DNA of 64,000 nucleotides from Leuctra nigra (taxonomy: Eukaryota > Arthropoda > Insecta > Plecoptera > Leuctridae), in assembly GCA_934045905.1 (NCBI GenBank), contig OW203767.1, positions 28,766,520 to 28,830,519 of the forward strand, in the 5' to 3' direction. Positions within the stretch are counted from its first letter, which is position 1. Each line of letters starts with the position of its first letter. Below, piece by piece: positions 27,658 through 38,930 of this stretch. The position numbers were made by a program, and so were the translations under genes. The notes under the pieces are model-generated. The model had not been told where the DNA came from, did no database searches, and saw only the letters and a list, made by a program, of their open reading frames with translations.

Positions 27658-30600
27658 TTTATTTATTTACTGGATTAAAAATCTTATACAAAATATACGA
27701 TTAAACAATAACAATTGAACAAAAAGCTATCAATCTCAATATTTAATAAAACTTAATATGTTTAAAATAAAATAATAACAATATGTAATGATTGTCAGCC
27801 CCTTTTTAATACAAATTGTCACTGTTCGATCATTCTTATATTACCACGTACAAGCTACATGACAGCATAGCATAACGTCATAACTTATTAATTTCCTAAT
27901 AATCATTCAAAGACATCGAATTGTTTCTAAGACACATGAACATGATTTCCCTTCAACTCTACACAAAAACAACGAATATTTCGATATTTCCCCCTTCCAT
28001 GGTCCGTGAATAATAATCAAGACTTCATCGGAAAATCTATTTCATCAGAAAAAAATATCTTCCGCAAGAAATAATAATCTCAATAATCTCATCTTAATAA
28101 TCGCATTCCATAACCATGTATTTGTGTGTAAAAGTAACTGTTGCTGCTACATAAGACAGATCATTCTGACGATGGGATTATCTGATAGCAGCTACAGAAT
28201 ACTCATAAAACTTTCCCTGCACCTCTTTTATCAATAAACGGCCATCAAAACCCACCCCTTCCAGATAACGGAGGCGTAAATTTCGATCATAATCCCCAAA
28301 CGTCTCGCCAATCTCGTAAAACAAACCTGCCATTAGTTTCGTTTGAATTTTCATAAAAATTGAGCCATATTTCCTCCGTCGAATATCCTTCTCTTATAGC
28401 CCCATTGTTTATGTATTGCATTTTGCGTTATGCTTCATTCCACTACCTACCCTTAATGCTATCCACAGAATATATTGATTATTGAAAGAACAAACTCTTC
28501 CCCCACACCCCCCGCTTTCATCCACTTTCCACCCTCCCTTCGTTATTAAAGATCAATAATTTATGTAAATGGTCTTCTCTGTGCCCATAGCCCCCCTCCC
28601 ACCCCCTTGAAACTTTGTCTTTCACAACAGCTTGGGTAACAGATCAGATGAGGGAAAGAGAAAGGGAGTGAAAGGGAATATGACAGATATGGATAAAAAG
28701 GGGTGAAAGAAAGAAAGGATGGGCGTATTGTTTTACTGGTTATTCAAAAGGGGTTGTGGGATGAGGTTTTGGCTATCTTGTGCTAGCTATCAATATGAGA
28801 GATCCCCACCCCCAACAACCCTTTAGCTCAATATACCACCCTTTTGGGTAAATGTTTGGATTTCATAAATAGCAAAAAGTGTTTTTGGGGGGTGGGGGGT
28901 AGGAGGCAACACTTTTGTGTGTGCTGGCTTCTGTGAGATTATTTCCAATTGTACGATTAATAATAATTAATAGCCGTGAAAAGTTTGACTGCAGGGAGAA
29001 AACGAAAAAAACGTCCGATAAAATTGTTTGAATACATATTTTTAGATATTTTTTCCCCCTGGTTTTATTGGAAGCTGGCGCCAAAGAACGACCTGGATGA
29101 TATAGATTGTGATAAGTCCTTGGTTCAAACCCCGCTCAAGGGATGCGTGTCATTTCGTCACATGACTTCTACAGCTGGTGGGGATCGATACAAGCGCGCG
29201 GAATCTTCGGTTTGAAATATGGCGGATTGTCGTCAGTCAGAGATAGCTATTGTTCCGACTGTTAATGCTAGATACACCATACAATATCGACTTTTGCTTC
29301 TCCTCCTCCTTCGTCTCCCCCCTCCCCCTGCCATCTCGATCCCTCATCCCCTTCCATGAGTCCTGCCTTCCAATATTTAATCCCTAATCTCACTCTCAAC
29401 CATTTCTCTTTACGATTCTCCGTGCCTGCTCATTTTCAATTCTGCGTCGCTCTTGATGCTGTATGCCAGGCGCCACCCACTTGACCAAAAGATTTGCATA
29501 TTTTACGAAAGTAACAGACATTTTGTTTCTTTCGGATTCAATGTCGGTTACAGAATCCAATTGATTGATGCAAATTTTAGCAATTAATATTTTATAAGAT
29601 TGAAAGCTTACGAAAACTATCAGACTACATTCCTGACGACTGCATTGAAAAACTGATTACCGTATAGACATTTTTGGAATGACTTTCTTAAATCTTGAAT
29701 TTCAGGATATTATGACATAATCTGGAATAGTTTATCTGTTGTTGGAGGCTGTATTGAAGATTGCAGTGTGAAGAGATTTATAAGGATTTGCTGAAGAATA
29801 TTGATGTTTCTTAATTTGCGATTTAATTTTGTTCCACTCTATATTTTATTTCCTATTGTGATTGAAAGCGGAAGTGTGGTAAAGTTTTTTTCCTGTTTAC
29901 TTTACCACCAAAAGATGTAAAAATTATTGCAAGATGTAATTACATAATAATGAAATTACTACTATTTTATATAATTTAAAATACGTATTTTAATGATTCC
30001 AAGAAAAAGCACTTATTTTCTGGTAAAACTGTTGCCAGATCTACAAGTTGCTAAAAATCTCGCAATTGATCTGGAATCGAGAGCTAAGTGCTCACGCCTG
30101 GCAACGTCGCAAACATCGTCCGACGTGCCTGAAAACTTTGGATTGTGTCATTGGCAATTGAAGTGCCACCCCCTTCACCCCTTCTCTTTGCCACCCACCC
30201 CTATTATTCGTCTCTCCCCGATACAGGCGGACTTTATCGGAACCTTTCAACCCTTTTCTCTCCCCCTCACCCCTCGATCCTTCACGTGACGTATGTGTAC
30301 TCGGTACTCTAGTTGAAGATATTTACCCTAGAGAGGCGATTAGAAAGAAGAGTTAAGCTCTAATGATAAGATCGTGAAGAATGGCGGAGAGAAACATACA
30401 TATAGCGTGAAACACGGCACCTCCACTAGTCAACAATGTAGTTTTACTCCTAACTAAATAGGCGCGTTTGATAAGCAATATCTTATCATTATTGAAAGGT
30501 GTATTTAAATAAAATAAAAAACTGCTTTGAATGGACTGAATGCTTGTTTTATTAATTTTAATATTTTAAATTAGATAATCGAGTAGGTATTTTCGCCTAC

Positions 30601-32200
30601 AGTAAATCATAAAGTTTGGGCAAATCATAAAAAAAGTATTACAAAAACGTAAAAAATAGCATTTTAGGAATCTGTAAAAATCAAGAAATACCTCTCATAA
30701 CGTGGTTCACGCGATTTTACGTTCTTCAATATTTCTCTCAAAATTATCCATTTGATTAACTTCGAAGAGAAAATCGTCGCTTACATCAGAAATCCATTGA
30801 CAAATCGCATCAACAACTTGGCAACATTTCATTGTACTTTCCAAATAACCGTATCCCAAGATTAGACAAGCTTATGGAAGACAGCCGAGAAAACGTGTCG
30901 AAACAGCGTTGCCAAAGTAAAACTTTTCTCAATTTATCCCCAATAATAAATGGATCAGAAATAATAAGAAAATAACTCAGAGACAAACGAATAAGACAGC
31001 TAGCTCTATCTCTATCTCTTTCTCCCATTGAATTCGTTCTCTCTATTCTTCTCCCCGTTCTACTTTGTCGAATGAACCAAACAGTCGATGATGCATCGTC
31101 TCATTTCCAGCCAATAGCAGCTCGCGATTGTGTGCCATGTATTGAATTCGAAGACACTGTGGAGGAGGCGAGCGTCTTTCTTACACAGTTAATAATAACT
31201 GAAGAAGACATAAGACCATCGACTTTTCCCGGATGTGACGTCACATTTCTCTTAGAGACGCTCAACACGAGAGCAAAAAGTGTTTGGCGACGTTTGGGTG
31301 GTTTTCGTATTTCTGGAGATGAGAAATGAGTGTTGATTGGGTTTGATTGATTTCACCAAATTGAGTTATTATCCCAAAGGAATTTAGATGATTAACGGGA
31401 CTGGAGCCAAGAATGATACACTTGGAGGAATTCCCCCTCTAGATATTTTCTATTCACTAGCTTATACACAGACTACTTTCTTTTTTTAATTAAATGTAGC
31501 AGTTTCCTTGTTACAATCATTAATATATTTTTACTTGTTTACCGAAAATTAAATTTGCATCCTGATTTTACCATCAGAACCAGTTTTTTGGACTATTTAA
31601 GGAAATAAGAATTAAATAAATATAAAATAGACGTAAATATTAAGTTTAGTAAGTATTCGATATTAACTTTTAAGCATAAAAATTTAAATTTATCTAAAGC
31701 TTCCATTTTAGTCAGGATGATAGGAAAGATGTAGCAAGTAAAAACTATCGAAACCAAATCGACAAAAAATGAAACAAGCACGCACTTACTATGAATCATG
31801 TATACATTAATTTAAATTCATCATTCGATGATTTAAATATAATAACCTACTGTTAATGGCTATACATTTTATCAGTAAATATATATTTTTAATTCCACGC
31901 CATGCATGCCAATGTGCATGATAGTGTACAGTGTACAGTGTTCAAAGTATATTGTGTGACAGTGTACAGTGTACATAAAAGCACGTACACGCACAAAAGC
32001 TTTTCTTGAAAACCAGTTTAATAAACTCGCGAACTATGTCAGTAACGTCGATCCAAGATGTAAGTAGACGATAGAAGAGTTTGAAGAAGAAATATTATGG
32101 TTAAAACAAAGCAACTGCCACCCCCAGCTCGTCTCCGGTGGGGGCGGGGGTTGGTTAAGACTTGACAAGTATTGTGGAAACGAGAGGTAATATATAACCG
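27658..32200. other. no gene seen
   Basis: Includes several pyrimidine-rich C/T tracts at 28.5-29.4 kb and 30.2 kb. The 85-codon frame at 31072-31329 and the 98-codon frame at 29993-30289 have no recognisable features. Confidence 0.6.
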
Positions 32201-32217
32201 ATGTTTCTGTCACCCGA

Positions 32218-32244
32218 GGGGGGGGGGGGGGGGGGGAGGGGGGG
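32218..32244 (+). repeat. poly-G run (19 G, then A, then 7 G)
   Basis: Homopolymer tract in non-coding sequence, one of eight long G runs in the window, all on the plus strand. It can form a G-quadruplex and is a likely place for length error. Confidence 0.95.
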
Positions 32245-33437
32245 ATCACTTCGATACACTGTCGACTCTCATCGTTACTCAAAGTCTCCTGGAAATATTG
32301 AGTTGTGGGGAACAAAAATCGCGCTGCTGGAAAAGACGGCGATGTTGGCAGGTGACGATTAGGAAAATGGAGCTTCGATTATTTTCTATTATGTTCTAAA
32401 TCATTGTTGACAGAGTGCTCTGCTGGGAAATTATTTTGTGATTGAAGAATATTCAAACCGAGAGCTTAATCAGTTGCGATGAGGGAGCTTTTCTGCCATC
32501 GAAAGTTCAAAATTATGAAATGGATATTGAAAAGGAACGGCACCTCCACCAACCATCAATTTCATTCCAAAAAGACAAATTAAATTTATAATAAGAGTAA
32601 CTCAAATTATATTTAATTTTTTTGTCAAAATAAGGCTCAGTAAAAAGCATATTTCACAAGGTCAGCAATAACATTACAATGTCAGAAATTATATTTTAGA
32701 CAAACTAAATATTCTATAGATCTGATCTGATAATATTTTTAAAATTGAATACTTTACACAACAAATTCCGTCAATAGGTCGGTTTCCTCAATCGATTGAT
32801 CGCTTTCTGATACTTTGTTGAGCTTTCACAAGATCAACATATTTTTAATCAACATATCTATTTTGTGTTAATTTTCCAAACATGTTGTAAGTATGTAGAT
32901 GTGCCTATACTCTTTTTATGCAAATAATGTAAAAACGATTCTAGATAGAAAATATCCATATAAAAATATATGAAAATGTATTAGTGGTGTATCTTACCCG
33001 ATGATAATAATAATGTGCCGTATCTTTACAAAAGAGCGAAGGAGTATCCCTTTACTCTCAGCAGATCGTTTAGGGGTTGTTGAAAAATATGCCACCCCAA
33101 TCGGTAAGACGTCTGACAATATTTCATATCGCTCCCGATGGGGATGAAGTGCGTACCTAGGGGTGGATATCCCCCCCCCTGGCGCTAGAGTCGCGCACCT
33201 GTGCCGTCTTGAAGCCCCCCCCCCAACCCACCCCGAGAATATCTCGCTCTGCGTTTAGTGGTTAAAAATAAATACATCTCGTCGAAATCGTTAATAGCAA
33301 CACGAGAGTTATTTCAACACGGCATGGATTGAAACTCAATACAATTTATATTTTAAAGTGAATACCTCCGCACTCTGTTTCGTTGGTAGAATAAAGCACA
33401 ATGAACAGCATATTTGTATTATAATTTTTATATGTGA
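32245..33437. other. no gene seen
   Basis: AT-rich, with one GGCACCTCCACCAACC motif at 32539 and two C runs of about nine bases at 33.17 and 33.21 kb. Confidence 0.65.
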
Positions 33438-33780
33438 ATCCCACTTCTGCCACCAATTGTAATTTTGTAGGTTAATATTTTTTTATTTCTAAGTTGGTAT
33501 TGATTATAGTAAATTTCAACTTACGATAATTTCCCCCCAAAGTAAGAGTCTTTTCTGCCAGCATTGACGAAAGACATTGATGGATAAGAAAAGATTTTTT
33601 AAAATGTATTCTTATCTGAAGTGAAGACAAATGGGAAATTATGACAGTGGTGTCTCATTTGATTGAATGTTGATAATTATTGTAGGGTATACGCAAACCT
33701 ATGTAGTGTAAATGTGTGCACGGTATTTAACCGTGCTGAAACTTTCTTCCATGTTCAATCAAACGTTCAGAAAGAAAACA
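33438..33780 (-). mobile_element. LTR-like fragment with primer-binding-site-like motif (minus)
   Basis: Reverse-oriented relative of 44450-44777. On the minus strand it runs from CTTTCTGAACGTTTGATTGA to TGGTGGCAGAAGTGGGAT at 33455-33438. The two copies are clearly diverged. No retroelement protein is seen. Confidence 0.5.
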
Positions 33781-34036
33781 AAAACAAAAATTACATCCCC
33801 TATAAAAAATACGTGAAAAGTAAACTAACACCTCATCTAAAAAAGCCTAAAAAACAAACTCATTGAAACACCCAAACAATTTACTCTTCATAAACACCAG
33901 CTCTCTCTAAATAGCCATCACAGACTCTCCGAATCACAAATACACGTTACAAAGGATCAAATGTGTATTTTTCACCCCCGCGCTCTGGATATGATGTAAT
34001 TGATGTGTACCACCGCGTCAGGGCTTTGCGGCGGGT

Positions 34037-34130
34037 GGGGGGGGGGGGGGGGGTGATCGCATTGACAGGTGTACATGTGTGGCAGATCAATTAAATCCCT
34101 CGACCGATGTGGGAGGGAGGGGGGGGGGGG
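34037..34130 (+). repeat. two poly-G runs (17 G and 12 G)
   Basis: Runs at 34037-34053 and 34119-34130 flank a short unique segment. There is no gene here. Confidence 0.95.
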
Positions 34131-35509
34131 ATATGTGTGACTTCACTGACCCCCCATGTGTCCATTATACAAAAGCTCACATAACGTGTGGATGTATATA
34201 TAGACGTATGATAGGCAATTTGTCGCTTGTAACGTATCGAAATTAAATGTGCTGAGCAAACAATTTGTCTCTTTGGTTAGAGAGAGTTTCGAATTGGCGA
34301 GTTGAAATGATTGACTGGTCGGTGAAAACGCGTCAGTCATGATACTGGATGACGTAATGTGGATATTTTTCATTCGATTTGAGAACTGTTTGGTGGAGGA
34401 GCCGTGTTCATTTTCATTCCGTATTTAAACATGAGTAAGATTTGTAGTATTTTTTCTATTATCAACTATTTTGCAAAATTGCAATAATTAAAAGTGTTAA
34501 AAAAACGTAGTTTTGTAAAAAAAATCCCAATTTTAGTTACTAATTCAAAATAAAGGTATTTTGGGAAATAATTAAAATATCATCAAAGATTTGTAGTTAT
34601 TCATTTTCAATAAGGCATTTTATTATCATTAGATAAAATAATTTTCATGTTGTAATATTTTTACAATGTTTTCATGAATCATTTGTATGAAAAGATGCCA
34701 CTGGATGTAAATAAAAGTCTATATGTTTTCCTAGAATTCCCGTGATATGAGACCGACACTCAAAACGACAATTCAATAAAACAATAAACCACAAAATGGA
34801 CAATCTTTCAAATATTCCAAACAAATTGATCTTGAGCATCTCGAGAATGTCATATCTAAACTCCCTCGTCTTCTATTGATGTATACAGATGGAATTTCAT
34901 TTCGTCCCGAACGACTTGAAATATCGCCGTTCTTCCAGTGGTTTTGATTTGATATATTGTTGATTTGACATCGTCGTCATTCCTGTGTACTGGAGGGTTG
35001 TGATTCACGACGTCGAGTTGACGAACTAGACGCCAGGGAGCAGCAGCGATCGACGTCGCGACGCTTGTACACGTCACAGATCACACGGCAAAGCGGGAGC
35101 GACGAGATCATTTTCATTTGTTTTAATAGATGCAAGAGTTAATAAAATAGTTTTTGTGGTGATTAATTTTATTTTTTTGATTAAGTTTTGTCATATTTAT
35201 AAATGCGATGGTTTGGTTGATCAATGAATAAAAATGAATTTTATTGATGGTTGATGAAAATAAAGTTCACAATCATTGTGTAAAAAGATCAATTTTATGA
35301 CGCTTCATGTACTAATAAATAGGTATGTAACGCATGTAATATGCCTTTATGTAAGTGACTTTCAAAGTAAATGCAATTGCTAGTTCCGAAATAATAAGTG
35401 TCGACCGGTTTTCCATATACCATCATATCGGGACGTAAACTTATGAAAGTCACTATTACAGAAAATATAGATGAAGTATAGACTTTGGACAATACCCTGT
35501 AATTCGTTG
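34131..35509. other. no gene seen
   Basis: Nothing recognised. A small CpG-rich patch at 34.97-35.10 kb lacks a convincing gene start. Confidence 0.6.
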
Positions 35510-35628
35510 AAACTGTAACCACCGATCAATTTCAATATTTTGCATGGTTATCGGGACCAATATTTTAGGCGTTTTAAATAATTTTCAGACAAATTGGTCA
35601 ATAACTTAAAGAGTTAAATACATTTAAA

Positions 35629-35871
35629 GGGTACAGGAGAAAAACGCTGTGAGTCTATTTATTGAAAAAATTAGTTTAATTTGTCATCTTGCAGTGATTT
35701 TTAAGAGCTTTCAGAATATTCCCTGGATTTTTAGAAAACATTGCCACAAAGTCTTGAAAAATGCAATTGAAATATCGATTTGTGTGGAAGATACATACAA
35801 GTTTTTAACATAATATTTATTTTATCTCAGTTTCATCCGAATGTGACTCATAGCGTTCTTCCCCTGTACCC
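35629..35871. mobile_element. MITE with GGGTACAGG ends
   Basis: The 27-base imperfect inverted ends start GGGTACAGGAGAAAAACGCT and, on the other strand, GGGTACAGGGGAAGAACGCT. The interior contains AAGTCTTGAAAAATGCAATT and AGTTTCATCCGAATGTGACT, shared with 8.2 and 12.1 kb. Confidence 0.8.
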
Positions 35872-36001
35872 CTCATTTTATTGACATTTATGCTTGTTTT
35901 TAAATATTGTCAAATGTATTCAAAGAAATCACTGCTCATCAGGCTCATTTGATTTAGCGTTTTGAACTAGCCAAAGCATATGAATTCGCATGCAATACGA
36001 A

Positions 36002-36542
36002 CAGTGTTGTGACTTATATAGATAAAATTATTAGATAATTATCTACATAATTTTTTTTTATCTATTATCTTATCTAGATAATTAAATAATGGGTTATCTT
36101 TATCTTGATAAAAATATTGTAATCTATTGGCAATTATCAAGATAAAGAAATATAAAATTCAAAATTTGTGTGGTACACACAATACATTTTGAATTTTTGC
36201 ATTTTTGAAATTTTGAATTTTGATATTTTTTTATGAACATGCATGAATTTTAAAATCAGATGATTCGAAAAAGGAAAATCTCCGTTAAGTCGCATTAGTT
36301 TGTTTGTTTTGACGGACCAATTTTTTTAAAACTTGAGTTCCGAATTTAGGATTTGAAAAACAGTTGTATTTGGAAAAAATTATCTATTATCTATTACAAT
36401 TATGTAGATAATAATTTTTTATCTTTATCTATTATCTAGATGATTTCTTGGACATTAATCTATTATCTTATCTTGTTAAATTTTTGGCATGTTATCTTTA
36501 TCTTTATCTAGATAAAACTAAAATGATCTATTCACAACACTG
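36002..36542. mobile_element. 541-bp hAT-like MITE with 8-bp target duplication
   Basis: The ends are CAGTGTTGTGA and TCACAACACTG. The flanks are AATACGAA at 35994-36001 and again at 36543-36550. An 8-bp duplication and CA..TG ends are the hallmark of hAT elements. The interior is almost wholly A/T with repeated TTATCTATTATC and GATAAT motifs and has no reading frame. Confidence 0.9.
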
Positions 36543-36551
36543 AATACGAAT

Positions 36552-37308
36552 GCTCGCTTATCAACGTGCAAGTGTTAAAGAGCTCGCTTATCAACGTGCA
36601 AGTGTTAAAGAGCTCGCTTATCAACGCGCAAGTGTTAAAGAGCTCGCTTATCAACGCGCAAGTGTAAAAGAGCTCGCTTATCAACGCGCAAGTGTTAAAG
36701 AGCTCGCTTATCAACGCGCAAGTGTTTAGAGCTCGCTTATCAACGCGCAAGTGTTAAAGAGCTCGCTTATCAACGCGCAAGTGTTAAAGAGCTCGCTTAT
36801 CAACGCGCAAGTGTTAAAGAGCTCGCTTATCAACGCGCAAGTGTTAAAGAGCTCGCTTATCAACGCGCAAGTGTTAAAGAGCTCGCTTATCAACGCGCAA
36901 GTGTTAAAGAGCTCGCTTATCAACGCGCAAGTGTTAAAGAGCTCGCTTATCAACGCGCAAGTGTTAAAGAGCTCGCTTATCAACGCGCAAGTGTTAAAGA
37001 GCTCGCTTATCAACGCGCAAGTGTTAAAGAGCTCGCTTATCAACGCGCAAGTGTTAAAGAGCTCGCTTATCAACGCGCAAGTGTTAAAGAGCTCGCTTAT
37101 CAACGCGCAAGTGTTAAAGAGCTCGCTTATCAACGCGCAAGTGTTAAAGAGCTCGCTTATCAACGCGCAAGTGTTAAAGAGCTCGCTTATCAACGCGCAA
37201 GTGTTAAAGAGCTCGCTTATCAACGCGCAAGTGTTAAAGAGCTCTCTTATCAACGCGCAAGCGTTAAAGAGCTCACTTATCAACGCGCAAGTGTTAAAGA
37301 GCTCGCTG
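36552..37308. repeat. 30-bp minisatellite, about 25 copies
   Basis: The unit is GCTCGCTTATCAACGCGCAA plus GTGTTAAAGA. Its first 17 bases equal the 3'-terminal segment of the Helitron-like family, into which the array is placed. Because 30 is divisible by three, both strands show 200-codon open frames (minus strand repeating LFNTCALISE). These are artefacts of the repeat. One unit at about 36728 lacks one base. Confidence 0.9.
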
Positions 37309-37394
37309 AATAACGAATGCCGCTGCACTCGATCACGACGTCACAGATAAAGCTCTCAATCATGTGTTGCCCTCTGACCTCTATCTGTCTCTCT

Positions 37395-37475
37395 CACTGG
37401 AGTGAGGTATTAGTGCGGTGCTGCAACTATAGAGTGCGGGATTGATTCATTGGTTCGAGCCCCGGTGTGTGCATT
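37395..37475 (+). repeat. tRNA-like sequence with B box
   Basis: GGTTCGAGCCC near 37456 is a good polymerase III B box. The upstream AGTGCGGTGCTGCAAC is a weak A-box candidate. I cannot fold a full cloverleaf, so this is a possible SINE head and not a tRNA gene. Confidence 0.25.
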
Positions 37476-37586
37476 CACTTTATCATTCGACTCTAACGGG
37501 CTGAGTGATTGGAGATATAGTCGGGTGAATTGGAAAACAGACGGTTTTGATGATGATTCAGATGAGATGAGTGCAGATACGAAAGT

Positions 37587-38930
37587 AGTGGTACAAAATT
37601 ATTAAAAAATTGTTTGCAAATGGGATAACTTTAAAATCAAATATTTGTTTATTGAAGAAAAATATCTGGACAATCATAGAAAAATAGTTTTATTTTTTCA
37701 ATATCTGATATATTTTTTAAAATGAGTCACATATGATTTATTTTAAATAATTAAGATATTGGATGAAAGATAGGTATATAAATCATTATTTAAATGTAAG
37801 AAGGACCGGTATTTTTAGCTCAAAATGTGTCACTCAAAAAGAAAAACTCTCAAAATGTGAAATGTGTTTAGATACTAAAGTAGGGGGACAAAATTATAAA
37901 AATATTGTTTTCAAATGGGATGTAACTTTTAAATCAAATATTTATTTATTGACGAAAAATATAATATGGAAAATCATAGAGAAATAATGTAATTTTTTGG
38001 GTATCTATCTTATATATTTTTTCAAATAAATCACAAATTATTGTTAAGACATTGGATGAAAGATATATAAATACCGGGTGGCGCAAAAAAAATCACCCTG
38101 TTTGAGAGGTCACTTTATCGAAACTATTATAGATAGGATTCTGAAATTTGTACAGATATTAGAAAACATACCGAAATTTAATACGTGCAAGTTTCAAAAA
38201 CATTACTCTTGTAGGAAAAAAGTTACAGCTATTCAAATTTGGTTTTTAAAAAATTGATTAAACAGAGCTCAAATAGGGCGCGACCAGAAAACTTCCAATG
38301 GCCGGGACGCTGTTTCTTCAAAACTACGTATGATATCAAGCTGAAAATTTAAAATTATATTGAAAATGTATTAAGATCGATTGTGTAAAAATTTCAATCA
38401 ATTTGAACTTATGGAACGAAATGTATTGAATCTTGAAGTTGAGCTTGAAAACAGAATAGTGAGAAAAAAATTCACTTTTATAACGTGTGTAATAAATGTT
38501 TAGAAATAATCTGCATATTCTGATTTTACGCTCAACTTCAAGATTCCATAAATTTCGTTACACAATCAATCTTAATCTATTTTCAATATAATTTGAAATT
38601 TTCAGCTTGATATCTTACGTAGTTTTGAAGAAACAGCGTCCCGGCCATTGGAAGTTTTCTGGACGCGCCCTATTTGAGCTCTGTTTTTTCAATTTTTTGA
38701 AAACCAAATTTGAATTAATGTAATTTTTTTCGTACAATAGTAATGTTTTTTAAACTTGCACGTATTAAATTTTGGTATGTTTTCTAATATTGGTACAAAT
38801 TTCAGAATCCTATCTATATTAGTTTCGATATAGTGACCTCTTAAACAGGGTGATTTTTTTTTGCGCCACCCGGTATATGGTTTTAATGTAAGAAGAAACG
38901 GTATTTTAGCTCAAATTTTGTCAAAATGAT
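37587..38930. repeat. tandem duplication of about 296 bp, second unit interrupted
   Basis: Unit 1 starts near 37587 and unit 2 near 37884. Both run from ACAAAATTAT through ATCAAATATTT and ATTGGATGAAAGATA to GTAAGAAG and TTTTAGCTCAAA. In unit 2 the foldback at 38074-38873 separates TATATAAATA from TATGGTTTTAATGTAAG. Confidence 0.75.
38074..38873. mobile_element. 800-bp foldback element, TA target duplication
   Basis: The ends are CCGGGTGGCGCAAAAAAAA and TTTTTTTTTGCGCCACCCGG, flanked by TA. The arms of about 350 bases pair along most of their length, with GAAACAGCGTCCCGGCCATT on one side and AATGGCCGGGACGCTGTTTC on the other. No reading frame is convincing. It interrupts the second unit of a tandem duplication. 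Confidence 0.85.

Larger units (their letters stand above)
35510..37308 (+). mobile_element. Helitron-like element interrupted by two MITEs
   Basis: Internal family sequence (TTTGCATGGTTATCGGGACC and TTTTCAGACAAATTGGTCAA) leads to a MITE at 35629-35871. The host then resumes with TTATTGACATTTATGC and reaches the 3'-end segment GAATTCGCATGCAATACGAA, split by the hAT-like MITE. The terminal segment has expanded into a minisatellite. The 5' boundary is uncertain. Confidence 0.6.

Noticed and set aside
31072..31329. 85-codon frame as a small gene
   Set aside because: No recognisable family, no clear splice context and no repeated or conserved motif. Length is within chance for this window.
36552..37308. 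possible CRISPR array
   Set aside because: The units are directly contiguous with no spacers and the genome is eukaryotic.
36532..37350. 200-codon frames repeating LFNTCALISE or LKSSLINAQV
   Set aside because: They are translations of a 30-bp minisatellite, which is divisible by three and so stays open. There is no start context, domain or codon signal.
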